A DNA stretch of 64,000 bases, from assembly GCA_050300015.1 (NCBI GenBank), contig JBNKWZ010000024.1, positions 310,001-374,000 on the forward strand. The letters are read 5' to 3'. This DNA is from CAYZQH01 sp050300015 (lineage in GTDB: Bacteria > Pseudomonadota > Gammaproteobacteria > Pseudomonadales > Cellvibrionaceae). Shown here one piece after another: positions 8,735-17,909 of the stretch (position 1 is its first letter; every line of letters starts with the position of its first letter). The notes beneath the pieces are model-generated. The model made no database searches. It was not told the origin of the DNA and worked only from the letters and a program-made list of their open reading frames with translations. A program made the translations under genes and the position numbers.

Positions 8735-9842
8735 CACATTATTAGTCACGGGTGGTGCGGGTTTTATTGGTGCCAATTTTGTTCTGTATTGGTTGGCACA
8801 GTATCCAAAGGATACCGTTGTAGTGTTGGATGCGCTTACCTACGCGGGCAATCTTGCGAATTTACAGTCTGCGACAGACAACCCTAAGTTGATTTTCAAA
8901 AAGGGCGATATTTGTGACACGCCTTTGGTTGAGTCCTTGATGCGAGAGCACGGTGTGGATACGTTGGTCCATTTTGCCGCCGAGTCCCATGTGGACCGCT
9001 CCATCACGGGGCCAGATGCTTTTATTGAAACGAATATTCTAGGGACCTACAGCCTATTAAAAGCCGCAAAAAAAATCTGGCTAGACGGTCGTGAAACCGT
9101 GCCGAACCACCGTTTTCATCATGTGTCTACGGATGAGGTCTACGGTACGCTTGCGCCTGCTGATCCCGCGTTTTCTGAAAACACAGCATACGCGCCCAAT
9201 TCTCCGTATTCCGCAAGTAAAGCCGCATCCGACCATTTGGTTCGTGCATACCATCACACCTATGGTTTAAACGTGACCACCAGTAACTGCTCAAACAATT
9301 ATGGGCCCTATCATTTCCCTGAGAAGCTCATTCCACTGATTATGATCAACCTTTTACACAATAAACATTTGCCTGTTTATGGTGACGGCATGCAAATACG
9401 CGACTGGCTATATGTTGAAGACCATGCGCGTGGCATCGAGTTGGTTTTGAAAAAAGGAGCAGTGGGTGAAAACTACAATATTGGTGGGCACAATGAATGG
9501 GCCAATATTGACATTGTCAAACTGATCTGTCAGCTCATGGAAGAGGCCTTTAGTGCGGATGCATCTCTTGCGCAGAAATATCCAGACGCCAAAGCGGTGC
9601 AAGCCGGAGACGCGGAGTCTCTAATCACCTACGTGGCAGATCGGCCAGGCCATGATCGTCGTTATGCCATTGATGCAGCCAAATCGCGTCGTGTGTTGGG
9701 GTACGCCCCGCAGGAATCTTTCGAAACAGGTATTCGTAAAACACTGCAATGGTACCTGAAGAATGACGCATGGTGGCGAGCGGTGATGGATGGCTCCTAC
9801 AAGGAATGGGTTGCTTTACAATATCAAAGCGGGTCGCCTTAA
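8727..9842 (+). CDS. rmlB: dTDP-glucose 4,6-dehydratase
   Basis: Second step of dTDP-L-rhamnose synthesis. An NAD-bound short-chain dehydrogenase of 371 residues. The Rossmann motif is TGGAGFIGANF. Further motifs are HFAAESHVDRSI, VSTDEVYGTL with the catalytic DE pair, and YSASKAASDHLV with Tyr-x3-Lys. NCSNNYGPYHFPEKLIPL is the sugar-binding part. It overlaps rmlD and is the last gene of the operon; a 13-bp hairpin follows at 9860-9890. Confidence 0.97.
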   Translation: MGNTLLVTGGAGFIGANFVLYWLAQYPKDTVVVLDALTYAGNLANLQSATDNPKLIFKKGDICDTPLVESLMREHGVDTLVHFAAESHVDRSITGPDAFIETNILGTYSLLKAAKKIWLDGRETVPNHRFHHVSTDEVYGTLAPADPAFSENTAYAPNSPYSASKAASDHLVRAYHHTYGLNVTTSNCSNNYGPYHFPEKLIPLIMINLLHNKHLPVYGDGMQIRDWLYVEDHARGIELVLKKGAVGENYNIGGHNEWANIDIVKLICQLMEEAFSADASLAQKYPDAKAVQAGDAESLITYVADRPGHDRRYAIDAAKSRRVLGYAPQESFETGIRKTLQWYLKNDAWWRAVMDGSYKEWVALQYQSGSP

Positions 9843-9859
9843 GCCTAAATTGTTTTGAT

Positions 9860-9890
9860 ATTAACCCGGCAATCTTGTTGTCGGGTTAAT
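9860..9890. terminator. Hairpin between convergent rmlB and the kinase gene
   Basis: A 13-bp stem (one G-T wobble) with a 5-base loop: ATTAACCCG at 9860-9868 pairs with CGGGTTAAT at 9882-9890 and the stem continues inward. It sits between two convergent genes. There is no strong T-run on either side, so its function as an intrinsic terminator is likely but not certain. Confidence 0.5.
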
Positions 9891-9939
9891 AGTGTCTCGT
9901 CTTCCAAATAAACAGTATGGTGACGCTTATCGGGATGAA

Positions 9940-11658
9940 TTAGCGTTTAAAAAATAAAACACATAAAGCGCCGAGCCAACCGAGCAGCGCAGTAACCTGC
10001 CAAAACCGAAGGGGATTGCGCACAATTAAGGGTTGTGCCTCTGGGTGCAGCCATTTTGGGTTGGGGCGTTTTAAGTCCAGTAAGAATTCAGACAGCGCGC
10101 TGTACCTTCCGTTTGGATGAATGCATAGGGCTTTTTGCAGCGCTTTGTCTATCCATATCGGAACGAGAGGATTGTGCGCAGTGGCGGCGGTGTACTTTAA
10201 GCGTTGAAAAGCTTTCAAGTCCATTGCTTGTGCAAACTTTTCGCCGAAGGGTTTTTTGCCGGTCAACATTTCATAAATAATAACCGCTAAGCTGAATTGA
10301 TCTGATCTTTGGCTGCGGCTACCTCCGTATCGATATTCCGGCGCAGAATAGTCCAATGTGCCTAATATCAGGTCTCGTTTGAATGGGGCCGCTAGCTCTT
10401 CTACTCCTGCAACCCAGCAGGAACCAAAATCAATTAGTGTTAACCCTCGTTGACCCATTACCAAATTGTCTGGCTTTAAGTCTTGGTGGAGGGTGTCCTT
10501 ACGATGGAAGGCCCTCAGTCCCTTAATGATTTGCTCGGTTAATTCAATGGTGTCGGCAATATCAAGAGGAGCGCGTTGCTGAATGAGTGTTTTTAATGTG
10601 GGGCCTGGGATGTATTCGGTTAAATAATAAAGGTAATTTCGCGCGTTAGGGGGCGAAATGACGCGCACCACATTGGCACTTTGAATGCGACTCCCTATCC
10701 AACTCTCCATGACAAAACGTTCGATATAAACCGGATCGTCTTCATAGTTGACAGAAGGTGTTTTCATGATAAAAGAGGCATTGTGAGCGTCGGTGACCCA
10801 ATAGACTTGGCTGCGTTCGGACTCGTGTAATATTTTCTTCACGGTTAAACCATCCAGCGTTTGGCCTACATCCAAAAGCGGTGGAAAGGGCAAGCGTGAG
10901 AGCGCCGTTACCGCGTCGTTTTGAGAAATCGGCCCACATTCAACAATCTTGCAGCACTGAAGGCTTAAGTTGTCTTGGCTCTGATGTGTGATAGCGCTGT
11001 TCATCAATTTACGCGTCATTGATGCCACATCATCACTAAAATGCTTAACCAGGCTTGCGAAGGTCGCCTTTGGAATAGCGTCGTGAATGCCGTCTGTGGT
11101 CAATAGGAATAGGTCGTTGGCTTGCAACTCCACTGTTAGAAAATCGATTTCCAAGGCAGGGTCTGCCCCGAGTGCGCGGGTCAGATATTGTGTATGGGCA
11201 TCAACTCGTTGGCTATGGTCTCGAGTTAACTGTTCCAGTTGTTGGTCTCGTAGGCGATATACCCGTGTGTCGCCCACATGAAAGATAAAACCGGTATCTC
11301 CCTTTAGAATCAATGTAGTGAATGTGGTGAGATGACCTTCCTGGCGCGCACTGTTTTGGCTGAGTGCCCACAAATAGCGGTTTAAGGATTGTATGACTTG
11401 TCTTGCTGAATGCTCTGTGCTCCAAGTATCAGGAGTCGCATAATAGTCTGTCAAAAAGCCGGTTATAGCTGTTTGACTGGCTTGTTTGGCTGCGTTGGAG
11501 CTACTGACGCCATCGGCAATGGCAATGGCGATACCTTTACTGGCCAAGGACGACCCTTCACTCAGATGAGCGCCCACGGTATCTTGGTTTTCGGGTTTAA
11601 TACCCGCTTCGCTTAACTGCGAAAATGCCACCTGCAACGTGGGTGTTAGATGATCCAA
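9940..11658 (-). CDS. PP2C phosphatase / Ser-Thr kinase fusion, membrane-anchored
   Basis: A bifunctional signalling protein (572 residues). Residues 1-235 are a PP2C phosphatase with metal-binding aspartates in NQD (D26), ADG (D49), TTDG (D189) and SQDN (D229). Residues about 265-530 are a protein kinase with K299, E318, the catalytic loop HQDLKPDN (H391-Q392-D393, so HQD rather than HRD) and DFG starting at D410. The glycine-rich loop is degenerate (LHESERSQVY). A single membrane segment near 553-570 ends the protein, placing both domains in the cytoplasm. It lies 70 bases downstream of the NarK-type permease on the same strand. Homologous fusions flank nitrate-assimilation genes in pseudomonads, so a role in controlling nitrate uptake is inferred; no substrate is known. 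Confidence 0.9.
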   Translation of the reverse strand: MDHLTPTLQVAFSQLSEAGIKPENQDTVGAHLSEGSSLASKGIAIAIADGVSSSNAAKQASQTAITGFLTDYYATPDTWSTEHSARQVIQSLNRYLWALSQNSARQEGHLTTFTTLILKGDTGFIFHVGDTRVYRLRDQQLEQLTRDHSQRVDAHTQYLTRALGADPALEIDFLTVELQANDLFLLTTDGIHDAIPKATFASLVKHFSDDVASMTRKLMNSAITHQSQDNLSLQCCKIVECGPISQNDAVTALSRLPFPPLLDVGQTLDGLTVKKILHESERSQVYWVTDAHNASFIMKTPSVNYEDDPVYIERFVMESWIGSRIQSANVVRVISPPNARNYLYYLTEYIPGPTLKTLIQQRAPLDIADTIELTEQIIKGLRAFHRKDTLHQDLKPDNLVMGQRGLTLIDFGSCWVAGVEELAAPFKRDLILGTLDYSAPEYRYGGSRSQRSDQFSLAVIIYEMLTGKKPFGEKFAQAMDLKAFQRLKYTAATAHNPLVPIWIDKALQKALCIHPNGRYSALSEFLLDLKRPNPKWLHPEAQPLIVRNPLRFWQVTALLGWLGALCVLFFKR

Positions 11659-11680
11659 ACCAATCTCCCAGCGAAATAAA

Positions 11681-11698
11681 AGGCGGCAATAGCCGCCT
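11681..11698 (-). terminator. Terminator after the nitrate permease
   Basis: A perfect 6-bp stem AGGCGG/CCGCCT with a 6-base loop. On the minus strand it is followed by TTTTATTT. It lies between the permease stop and the kinase start, so it may end or attenuate read-through into the kinase gene. Confidence 0.65.
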
Positions 11699-11728
11699 GA
11701 AAAACTTCAAAAATTAAAGGTCGCTCGG

Positions 11729-13291
11729 TTAGGTTAATTCAATTTTTTGAATGGTGCCATCTTCCAATACTTCCGTCATATGTCCTTGAGGTTCTTCCAT
11801 AAACTGAACAACACCTAGGATGACCAGTGCTGCCGCACCGATGACCATAAAAAACGTGCCCGCATCCACAAAGCTGTAAACGGTCAAAAAGGTCACAGCC
11901 CCCACGTTTCCGTAAGCGCCTGCCATTCCCGCAATTTGTCCCGTCATACGTCGTTTAACTAAGGGCACGATCGCAAATACAGCACCTTCTCCCGCCTGGA
12001 CGAAGAATGAGCAGAGCATTACCGCCGCAACAGCTAAGGGTACCGGCCACGCCCCTGTGACCTGAGACAACATAAAATATCCCGCTGAAAGCCCCGCAAT
12101 AAAAATGGTGAGCGATCGTCTGCGCCCAAATTTATCACTGATGTAGCCGCCACCCGGGCGCGCCACCAAATTCATAAAAGCAAAGGCCGCGCCGAGCATT
12201 CCAGCCATTGCTAAACTCATACCTTCGAAGGTTTCCAAGAAAAAAGCGGGTAACATCGACACCACAGCCAATTCCGAACCAAAAGTTACAAAGTAGGCCC
12301 AGTCCAATACGGCCACTTGCCTAAATTTAAATTTGTCATGTTCAGGTACGCCATGTGCGAGCATGTCTTTGTTGACGCGGTAAATCTGTGAGAATTGGTA
12401 GGCGCACAGCACTACTAATACACCATACATGACATAGGTGGTGGTTTGGGTGAGCAGAGAAACCCCAGAAGGAGAGAGCTTCCAGGCCAGTACAGCCAAG
12501 ATGATGTACATGGGGATATTCATGGCGAGATAAAAATAAAAATCGCCTTTACTGGTGACTTCCAGGCCGCCGGACTTTTTGGGTTTGAAATAGGTTGACC
12601 CTTTTGGTGTGTTACGAGCCCGCCAATAGAAAAAAGTACCGTATACTATGGCGATTACCCCAGTACTGCCGATGGCGTAACGCCAACCATCGTCACCACC
12701 GTACACGGAGAGTGCAATTGTTGGTAAGATAAAGGCCGCCGCGGCAGAGCCAAAGTTGCCCCAGCCACCGTACACGCCTTCTGCTAAGCCCACTTGTCGA
12801 GCGGGGAACCACTCGCCAACCATGCGAATACCGATCACAAAGCCGGCACCAACAAAGCCTAATAGAAACCGAAAAAGCGCCAGTTGTTGATAAGATTGAG
12901 CGCTGGCAAAAGCGATACACATTAAACCGGAGCTAACCAACAGCGAGCCGAAAACGATTCGTGGTCCGAATTTATCCACCAGAATCCCCACGACGATTCG
13001 AGCGGGAATGGTGAGGGCAACGTTTAAAATGAGTAATGCCTTCCACTGCTCCAAGCTCATGTTAAATGTTTCCATAATCAAGGGCTTCATGGGGGCATGA
13101 GAAAACCACACCACAAAAGTTAAGAAAAAGGCAAACCATGTGAGGTGCAAGGTGCGGATATTGGTCTGATTAAAGTCTAAAAGGTTGAGGTTTTGACTAC
13201 TCATAAATTTGATCATCCAGGTGTTGGCGTCGAGGTCTATATGCTCAAAATAAGTGCGTTTAATGTTTTGAGAATATTCAGCAATATGCAT
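11729..13291 (-). CDS. NarK/NasA-type nitrate/nitrite MFS transporter
   Basis: A twelve-helix major-facilitator permease for nitrate or nitrite. The N-terminal motif FNQTNIRTLHLTWFAFFLTFVVWF is typical of NarK relatives (residues about 40-63), followed by the nitrate signature region GAGFVIGIRMVGEWFP and GLAEGVYGGWGNFGSA. A second signature-like segment GQIAGMAGAYGNVGAV lies near residue 458. The frame opens at 13291 (520 residues). An alternative ATG at 13204 (MSSQNLNLLDF) looks closer to the family N-terminus; neither has a clear ribosome-binding site. It is next to the kinase fusion and the ABC nitrate system, so assimilation rather than respiration is inferred. Confidence 0.9.
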   Translation of the reverse strand: MHIAEYSQNIKRTYFEHIDLDANTWMIKFMSSQNLNLLDFNQTNIRTLHLTWFAFFLTFVVWFSHAPMKPLIMETFNMSLEQWKALLILNVALTIPARIVVGILVDKFGPRIVFGSLLVSSGLMCIAFASAQSYQQLALFRFLLGFVGAGFVIGIRMVGEWFPARQVGLAEGVYGGWGNFGSAAAAFILPTIALSVYGGDDGWRYAIGSTGVIAIVYGTFFYWRARNTPKGSTYFKPKKSGGLEVTSKGDFYFYLAMNIPMYIILAVLAWKLSPSGVSLLTQTTTYVMYGVLVVLCAYQFSQIYRVNKDMLAHGVPEHDKFKFRQVAVLDWAYFVTFGSELAVVSMLPAFFLETFEGMSLAMAGMLGAAFAFMNLVARPGGGYISDKFGRRRSLTIFIAGLSAGYFMLSQVTGAWPVPLAVAAVMLCSFFVQAGEGAVFAIVPLVKRRMTGQIAGMAGAYGNVGAVTFLTVYSFVDAGTFFMVIGAAALVILGVVQFMEEPQGHMTEVLEDGTIQKIELT

Positions 13292-13806
13292 ACCACTAAA
13301 ATAGGTTGCTTCACTTTTAGGCCCCGAAATTGAGCAGTGTTTTTCTTCAAAGATCCAATCGCTTGTCGGAATATTTGGTAAGTTATTGATATTAATGAAT
13401 AAAAATGGGTCTATTAGTTGGTGGTGCGCGAGTTTGGGTTGAGACTAAAAGGGTGGTTGCGCGTAAAAAGTGACCAGCATCAGGCTGAAGCTGTATCATT
13501 ATGGTGCCCAATGAAAGGTTGCTTGTCTCGAAGCTCTATCCTTTGGTGATTTTTGTGTTCATTGGTGGTGCAACTCTGGTCGCAAATAGTGCTTGTATGA
13601 GGGGTGTCTTATTTAAGCTTGCGCACCAGGGTGGATCATCTGTTTTAAAGTAGGCTGGGTCAACAATGCTTGTCATTAGGCTCGGCTTTGAAATGTTGGC
13701 TCCATGCAGGAATCTATCGTCAAAAATGGAGATAATTGCATACAGAAAACAGTTTGAGTTTTCCCCGTGAGGGGTTACTCCCAGAATAAGAGGTATACAA
13801 TTTCAT
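13292..13806. other. Intergenic region, divergent permease / DUF1461 gene
   Basis: A 515-base gap between two divergently read genes. It must carry the permease promoter, but I see no convincing sigma-70 or sigma-54 site for either gene and no plausible coding frame. Base composition is like the surrounding DNA. Confidence 0.5.
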
Positions 13807-14565
13807 ATGAAGGTTAGGATATCGGCTACACGATTACTTGAAGCCATTACAGTGGCCACCACTGGATTAGTTGTCGCGCTAGCGGTGAGCTGGCTGGTGC
13901 TCCATATGGCAAACTTTAGCTATGGCTATTGGCATGACACCGCTGGTATCAAAGAGGCTATTGAGCGATTTGGTCCGGAAAATAAATTCAAGCAGGGGTT
14001 TGAATTGACGGATAAATCCCAACGAGTGCGCTTATTTCAAGAGATCAATAACGCAATACACGATAGCGGTGAAGGGCTAGAACGCATTGCCTTCGAAGTT
14101 GAGGGCTTTCCATCTCAAACGCTTTTAACCAAAGCGGAAATTACTCACTTACAGGATGTGGCCAACCTGATTAATTTTGGCATGCTAGTGTCGGTTGTAG
14201 CCTTGATTTTGTGGTTGGCTTCGATCGGTTATGGTGTATGGCGTGGTCGGCCTCATGTGGGGCTCGGTATACAGTGTCTGGCCATCGGGTTATTGTTGGG
14301 AATAATGTGTATGGTAACCTGGGTAATTGGTCCCGTTAAGGTTTTTTACTGGATGCATGAAGTGATTTTTCCTGACAATCACCAATGGTTTTTCTATTAC
14401 CAAGAGTCACTGATGTCTACTATGATGTTTGCACCCAATTTGTTTGGTTGGATAGCGATTGAGTGGTTAGTGTTATCGATTGTTTGGTTTTGGATTCTGC
14501 AGTGGGGAGTGCCAAAAGGGGTGCGATGGCTATTCAGCCGGCAGGAACAATCGTCGGGTAAATAA
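13807..14565 (+). CDS. DUF1461 integral membrane protein (Lit-like)
   Basis: A 252-residue protein with about four membrane segments: residues 10-34, 122-146, 155-176 and 204-230. An extracytoplasmic loop follows the first segment. The conserved DUF1461-like stretch HEVIFPDNHQWFFYYQESL lies at about 179-197 and is followed by MMFAP. DUF1461 includes Lit, which in some Firmicutes moves an acyl chain within lipoproteins; whether this proteobacterial member does so is unknown. It is read against the flanking nitrate genes and may be unrelated to them. Start ATG at 13807. Confidence 0.65.
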   Translation: MKVRISATRLLEAITVATTGLVVALAVSWLVLHMANFSYGYWHDTAGIKEAIERFGPENKFKQGFELTDKSQRVRLFQEINNAIHDSGEGLERIAFEVEGFPSQTLLTKAEITHLQDVANLINFGMLVSVVALILWLASIGYGVWRGRPHVGLGIQCLAIGLLLGIMCMVTWVIGPVKVFYWMHEVIFPDNHQWFFYYQESLMSTMMFAPNLFGWIAIEWLVLSIVWFWILQWGVPKGVRWLFSRQEQSSGK

Positions 14566-14745
14566 GCGGAGTAGGGGTGCGGATTCCATCACTGGTTGCG
14601 AAGGCTAAAATACACGATTATTCACACATCGGCGTTAGTGGTTTTAGGGTGTTTCATCAAAAAGCAAGAAATCTATTTTATGGTCAGGTAAATAGCGATA
14701 AACGCGTCATTTAAAACGCGATAGGTTTCGTTTAAAGCTCGGTAG

Positions 14746-14767
14746 AAAAAGGGGGCTTGCGCCCCCT
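14746..14767 (-). terminator. Intrinsic terminator of the nrt operon
   Basis: A perfect 7-bp stem AGGGGGC/GCCCCCT with a 4-base loop. On the minus strand it is followed by a run of T. It lies 26 bases past the stop of the outer-membrane channel gene, the last gene of the nrtA-nrtB-nrtCD-channel set. Confidence 0.85.
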
Positions 14768-14792
14768 AATAAGTATCGGATGGATCAACGTT

Positions 14793-16028
14793 TTAGAAAG
14801 TTGATTCAGCCATTAACCAAAGTTTGCTGACATCATTCAAACCGGAATCGCTATCTGCAGAGAAATCAGCGTATTTTAAGGACAGTCCAACCCCTTTTAA
14901 TTTACCTGCGACCACAAACCCAACTTCACTGCCGTAGTCATCAAAGCCTGTAATATCAGGGTCGTCAGCGACCGTCACATCAGCGTCGTCTGCACTCAAC
15001 ATGTGATATGAACCTACGAGTTTAATTGGCCCGATTTGGGCTGCAACATTGAGGTAGCCGTCTACGATACCGCCTCGTCTGTTGCCCGAGCCGCCACCCA
15101 AAAATTGATCCGTCCAGCCTTGAAACTTATGTAAAGTGGCCAAAGGTGTAATAAATTGTCCATCGGACCCATCCGCGCCCAATACTTCATAACCCAAAGT
15201 GACTTTAACAGGCTTGAATGCGTAGCTGCCTTCCAGGCCTATGTAAGAGGCACTGTATTGCGCGGGGTTGTCACCCGCTTCTGTTTGATTGGCGTATTCA
15301 GCTGCATAGGTAAAGCTTTGAATTGAGCCTGCCGCCCGAAGACCGATGGTGTCGGTAGAAAAGCCCGGTGCCGTCAAATTGTCTATACCGTAGTAGTAGC
15401 CAGATAGCGCAATGGCGGGTGAGATTGTATATTTTGAATTGAACAAAATGGTTTCGTTACTATGGTCTCCGGCTGGATTGGCCTCACCAAAAATACGATT
15501 AACATTGGTAATATACGCGGCAAAGAGAGACAAATTTTCTATGTCATTACTGGTAATCGAAAAAGCATCATAGGTTTGTTCATTTTGCCTAAAGCCCACA
15601 CCGCCCACAAAGCGTTGATTGTCTAGTAGGATTCTTTGACGACCATATTTGGCGACGCTTTTACCAAATTTGTAGGTTAGATAATACTGGTTGACCTCGG
15701 TACCCTCTGGGTCGCCAATCCCAGCAGACGCCTCTGGCTCATACTCGGTCACGTGGGTGACATCATCCATTTCTAAACCTAAGCCAAGCCCTTTGTAGTC
15801 CATTGAGGTGAAGGTCAATCGGGTTTTGAGAGAGAGTAAGTCTGTTGATGCAGAAACCCCTGCTGCGGTGTCGACGTCAACATCTTCAAAGCGAAGACGA
15901 AAACTCAATTTGACGTCACCATCTGTGAGCGCCTGTGTGACAGACGTGGCTTCTTCCGCGTGAGCGCTTACGGCACTAAACGCTGCACCCATTGCAAAAA
16001 CCAAAAGATTTTTACGAAAACTGATCAT
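14793..16028 (-). CDS. Outer-membrane porin-like channel
   Basis: An exported beta-barrel protein of 411 residues. The signal peptide is MISFRKNLLVFAMGAAFSAVSAHA with cleavage near residue 24. Many alternating hydrophobic strands follow, and the protein ends in a C-terminal phenylalanine (AESTF), as outer-membrane barrels do. The DVKLSFRLRFEDVD start resembles the alginate-export-like porins often found beside nitrate ABC genes. The ATG at 16028 is preferred to an upstream TTG because GGAG lies at the right distance. As the last gene after nrtA, nrtB and nrtCD it probably passes nitrate across the outer membrane; that is inference from position. Confidence 0.75.
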   Translation of the reverse strand: MISFRKNLLVFAMGAAFSAVSAHAEEATSVTQALTDGDVKLSFRLRFEDVDVDTAAGVSASTDLLSLKTRLTFTSMDYKGLGLGLEMDDVTHVTEYEPEASAGIGDPEGTEVNQYYLTYKFGKSVAKYGRQRILLDNQRFVGGVGFRQNEQTYDAFSITSNDIENLSLFAAYITNVNRIFGEANPAGDHSNETILFNSKYTISPAIALSGYYYGIDNLTAPGFSTDTIGLRAAGSIQSFTYAAEYANQTEAGDNPAQYSASYIGLEGSYAFKPVKVTLGYEVLGADGSDGQFITPLATLHKFQGWTDQFLGGGSGNRRGGIVDGYLNVAAQIGPIKLVGSYHMLSADDADVTVADDPDITGFDDYGSEVGFVVAGKLKGVGLSLKYADFSADSDSGLNDVSKLWLMAESTF

Positions 16029-16076
16029 ATGTGAATACTCCAAAAAGGTCTTGTTTTTTGTTGAAAGTCAAAAGTT

Positions 16077-17885
16077 TTAAGCAGTCATGCGATCTTCCTG
16101 AGATTGCGGCTCCATTTTTGTTCCATCAGCAGACAGTTCTGCCTCATTATTGTTGTTGGTTGAGTCGTGTTCTTCGTCAGAGTGCTCATGGTCCTTTTCG
16201 CAGTCTGCGAGAAATGTTAATAATTCCTCCCGGTAACGGTAATAATCCGGATGTTCCATCAACTGTTTACGAGTTCGGGGGCGCGGCAGGTCCACTTCCA
16301 TAATCTTACCCACTTTCGCGTTGGGGCCATTGGTCATCATGATGACGCGGTCGGCTAACAATATGGCCTCGTCTACGTCATGCGTAACACAAACAGCAGT
16401 TACCTGGGTGCGTTTCCAAACTTCCATGAGAACTTCCTGTAGTTCCCACCGAGTGAGTGAATCCAGCATTCCAAAAGGTTCGTCGAGCAGTAACAACTTG
16501 GGAGAGAGTGCAAAGGCTCGCGCAATGCCCACGCGTTGCTTCATACCATTGGATAATTCACAGGCTTTTTTGTCCATGGAATCCGATAGTCCCACTCGTG
16601 ACAGGTAATATTCAATAATTTCTTTTCGCTCTTGTCGGGTTCCGTGCGGGTAGACGCGCTCAACACCCAGTGCGACGTTTTGACGGGCCGTGAGCCAAGG
16701 GAATAGACTGGGGGCCTGAAACACCACGCCACGGTCGGGGCCGGCATTTGTGACCTCTTTGCCGTCCAAAATAATTCCACCGCCACTGATCGAATTCAGG
16801 CCGGCCACCATTGATAGCACGGTTGATTTACCGCAACCAGAATGGCCAATCAGAGAAATAAACTCGCCTTTTCTCATTTTTAAGTCGAATTCATCGACCA
16901 CGGTGAGAGGCCCTTTGGGTGTTGGGTAAATTTTTGTCACTCGAGAGAACTCGACATATCGGTCGAGCGCAATGGACTTGGCTTGCGCGGCGCTCAGTGC
17001 AGCCTCATTTGGAAGCTCTGGCTCGCCTTCGGATGGAGAATCTTTTACAACGGGTGAAGCGGTATTGGGCAAAATATTGGGAAGCAAAGCTTTATCATCT
17101 TCTGCCGTAGCCTCCATACCGACATTCATTAAGTATTGGGTGATATCCTTGCGCAGCAACTTAAACGCCTCGTTGTGATTCATTGCTGTTCGATCGCGAG
17201 GCCTGGGTATGTCGACCTTAAACTCAGGGCCTAATGTGGCCTTTGGCCCAGGATTTAAAGGAATGATTCTGTCGGCCAGTAATATGGCCTCATCTACATC
17301 GTTGGTAATTAAAATGATGGTTTTTTTCTCTTGTTGAGAAATCATTTCAATCTCATCTTGTAGCTTTGAACGGGTCAATGCATCGAGTGCAGAGAGTGGT
17401 TCATCAAGTAAAATAAGCTCTGGCTGCATGGCCAGTGCACGGGCCACGGCTACACGTTGGCGCATACCGCCGGAAAGCTCTGCAGGACGTCTGTCAACGG
17501 CGTGAGATAGGCCTACCATTTCAATGTAATGCAAAATGTGTTTGTGGCGCTTGGCCTTTGGCCAAGCGCTGTGGACCTCATTCACGGCTAAAGCGATATT
17601 CCCGTAAACCGTCAACCATGGCATCAAAGAGTAACTTTGAAAAACCAGTCCGCGTTCCGGTCCGGGACCCGTCACCGGCTTACCCTTAAACAAAATTTCG
17701 CCTTTGTCCGACTTGATCAGCCCCGCGATTGAGGACATTAAGGTTGTTTTTCCGCTTCCGGAAAACCCCACAATGGCCACAAACTCGCCGTCGTTAATAC
17801 TGAGATTGATATTATCAAGCACGTGGGTGGTGTTTGCACCAGAGCCATAGCTTTTACACAATCCTTTAACTTCTAAAATGTGCAT
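16077..17885 (-). CDS. nrtCD: Nitrate ABC transporter, fused double ATPase (NrtC-NrtD type)
   Basis: Two ABC ATPase domains in one 602-residue chain. Domain 1: Walker A GFSGSGKTT (40-48), signature LSGGMRQR (137-144), Walker B LILLDEP (157-163). Domain 2: Walker A GHSGCGKST (347-355), signature LSNGMKQR (444-451), Walker B LLLLDEP (464-470). A linker of about 75 residues joins them, and an Asp/Glu/Asn-rich tail follows 560. The H-loop is TND (N194) in domain 1 but THD (H502) in domain 2, so only one site keeps the switch histidine. Cyanobacteria split these as NrtC and NrtD. It starts 24 bases after nrtB. Confidence 0.92.
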   Translation of the reverse strand: MHILEVKGLCKSYGSGANTTHVLDNINLSINDGEFVAIVGFSGSGKTTLMSSIAGLIKSDKGEILFKGKPVTGPGPERGLVFQSYSLMPWLTVYGNIALAVNEVHSAWPKAKRHKHILHYIEMVGLSHAVDRRPAELSGGMRQRVAVARALAMQPELILLDEPLSALDALTRSKLQDEIEMISQQEKKTIILITNDVDEAILLADRIIPLNPGPKATLGPEFKVDIPRPRDRTAMNHNEAFKLLRKDITQYLMNVGMEATAEDDKALLPNILPNTASPVVKDSPSEGEPELPNEAALSAAQAKSIALDRYVEFSRVTKIYPTPKGPLTVVDEFDLKMRKGEFISLIGHSGCGKSTVLSMVAGLNSISGGGIILDGKEVTNAGPDRGVVFQAPSLFPWLTARQNVALGVERVYPHGTRQERKEIIEYYLSRVGLSDSMDKKACELSNGMKQRVGIARAFALSPKLLLLDEPFGMLDSLTRWELQEVLMEVWKRTQVTAVCVTHDVDEAILLADRVIMMTNGPNAKVGKIMEVDLPRPRTRKQLMEHPDYYRYREELLTFLADCEKDHEHSDEEHDSTNNNNEAELSADGTKMEPQSQEDRMTA

Positions 17886-17909
17886 ATTGTTTCTCGCTGC
17901 AGCTGTGGA

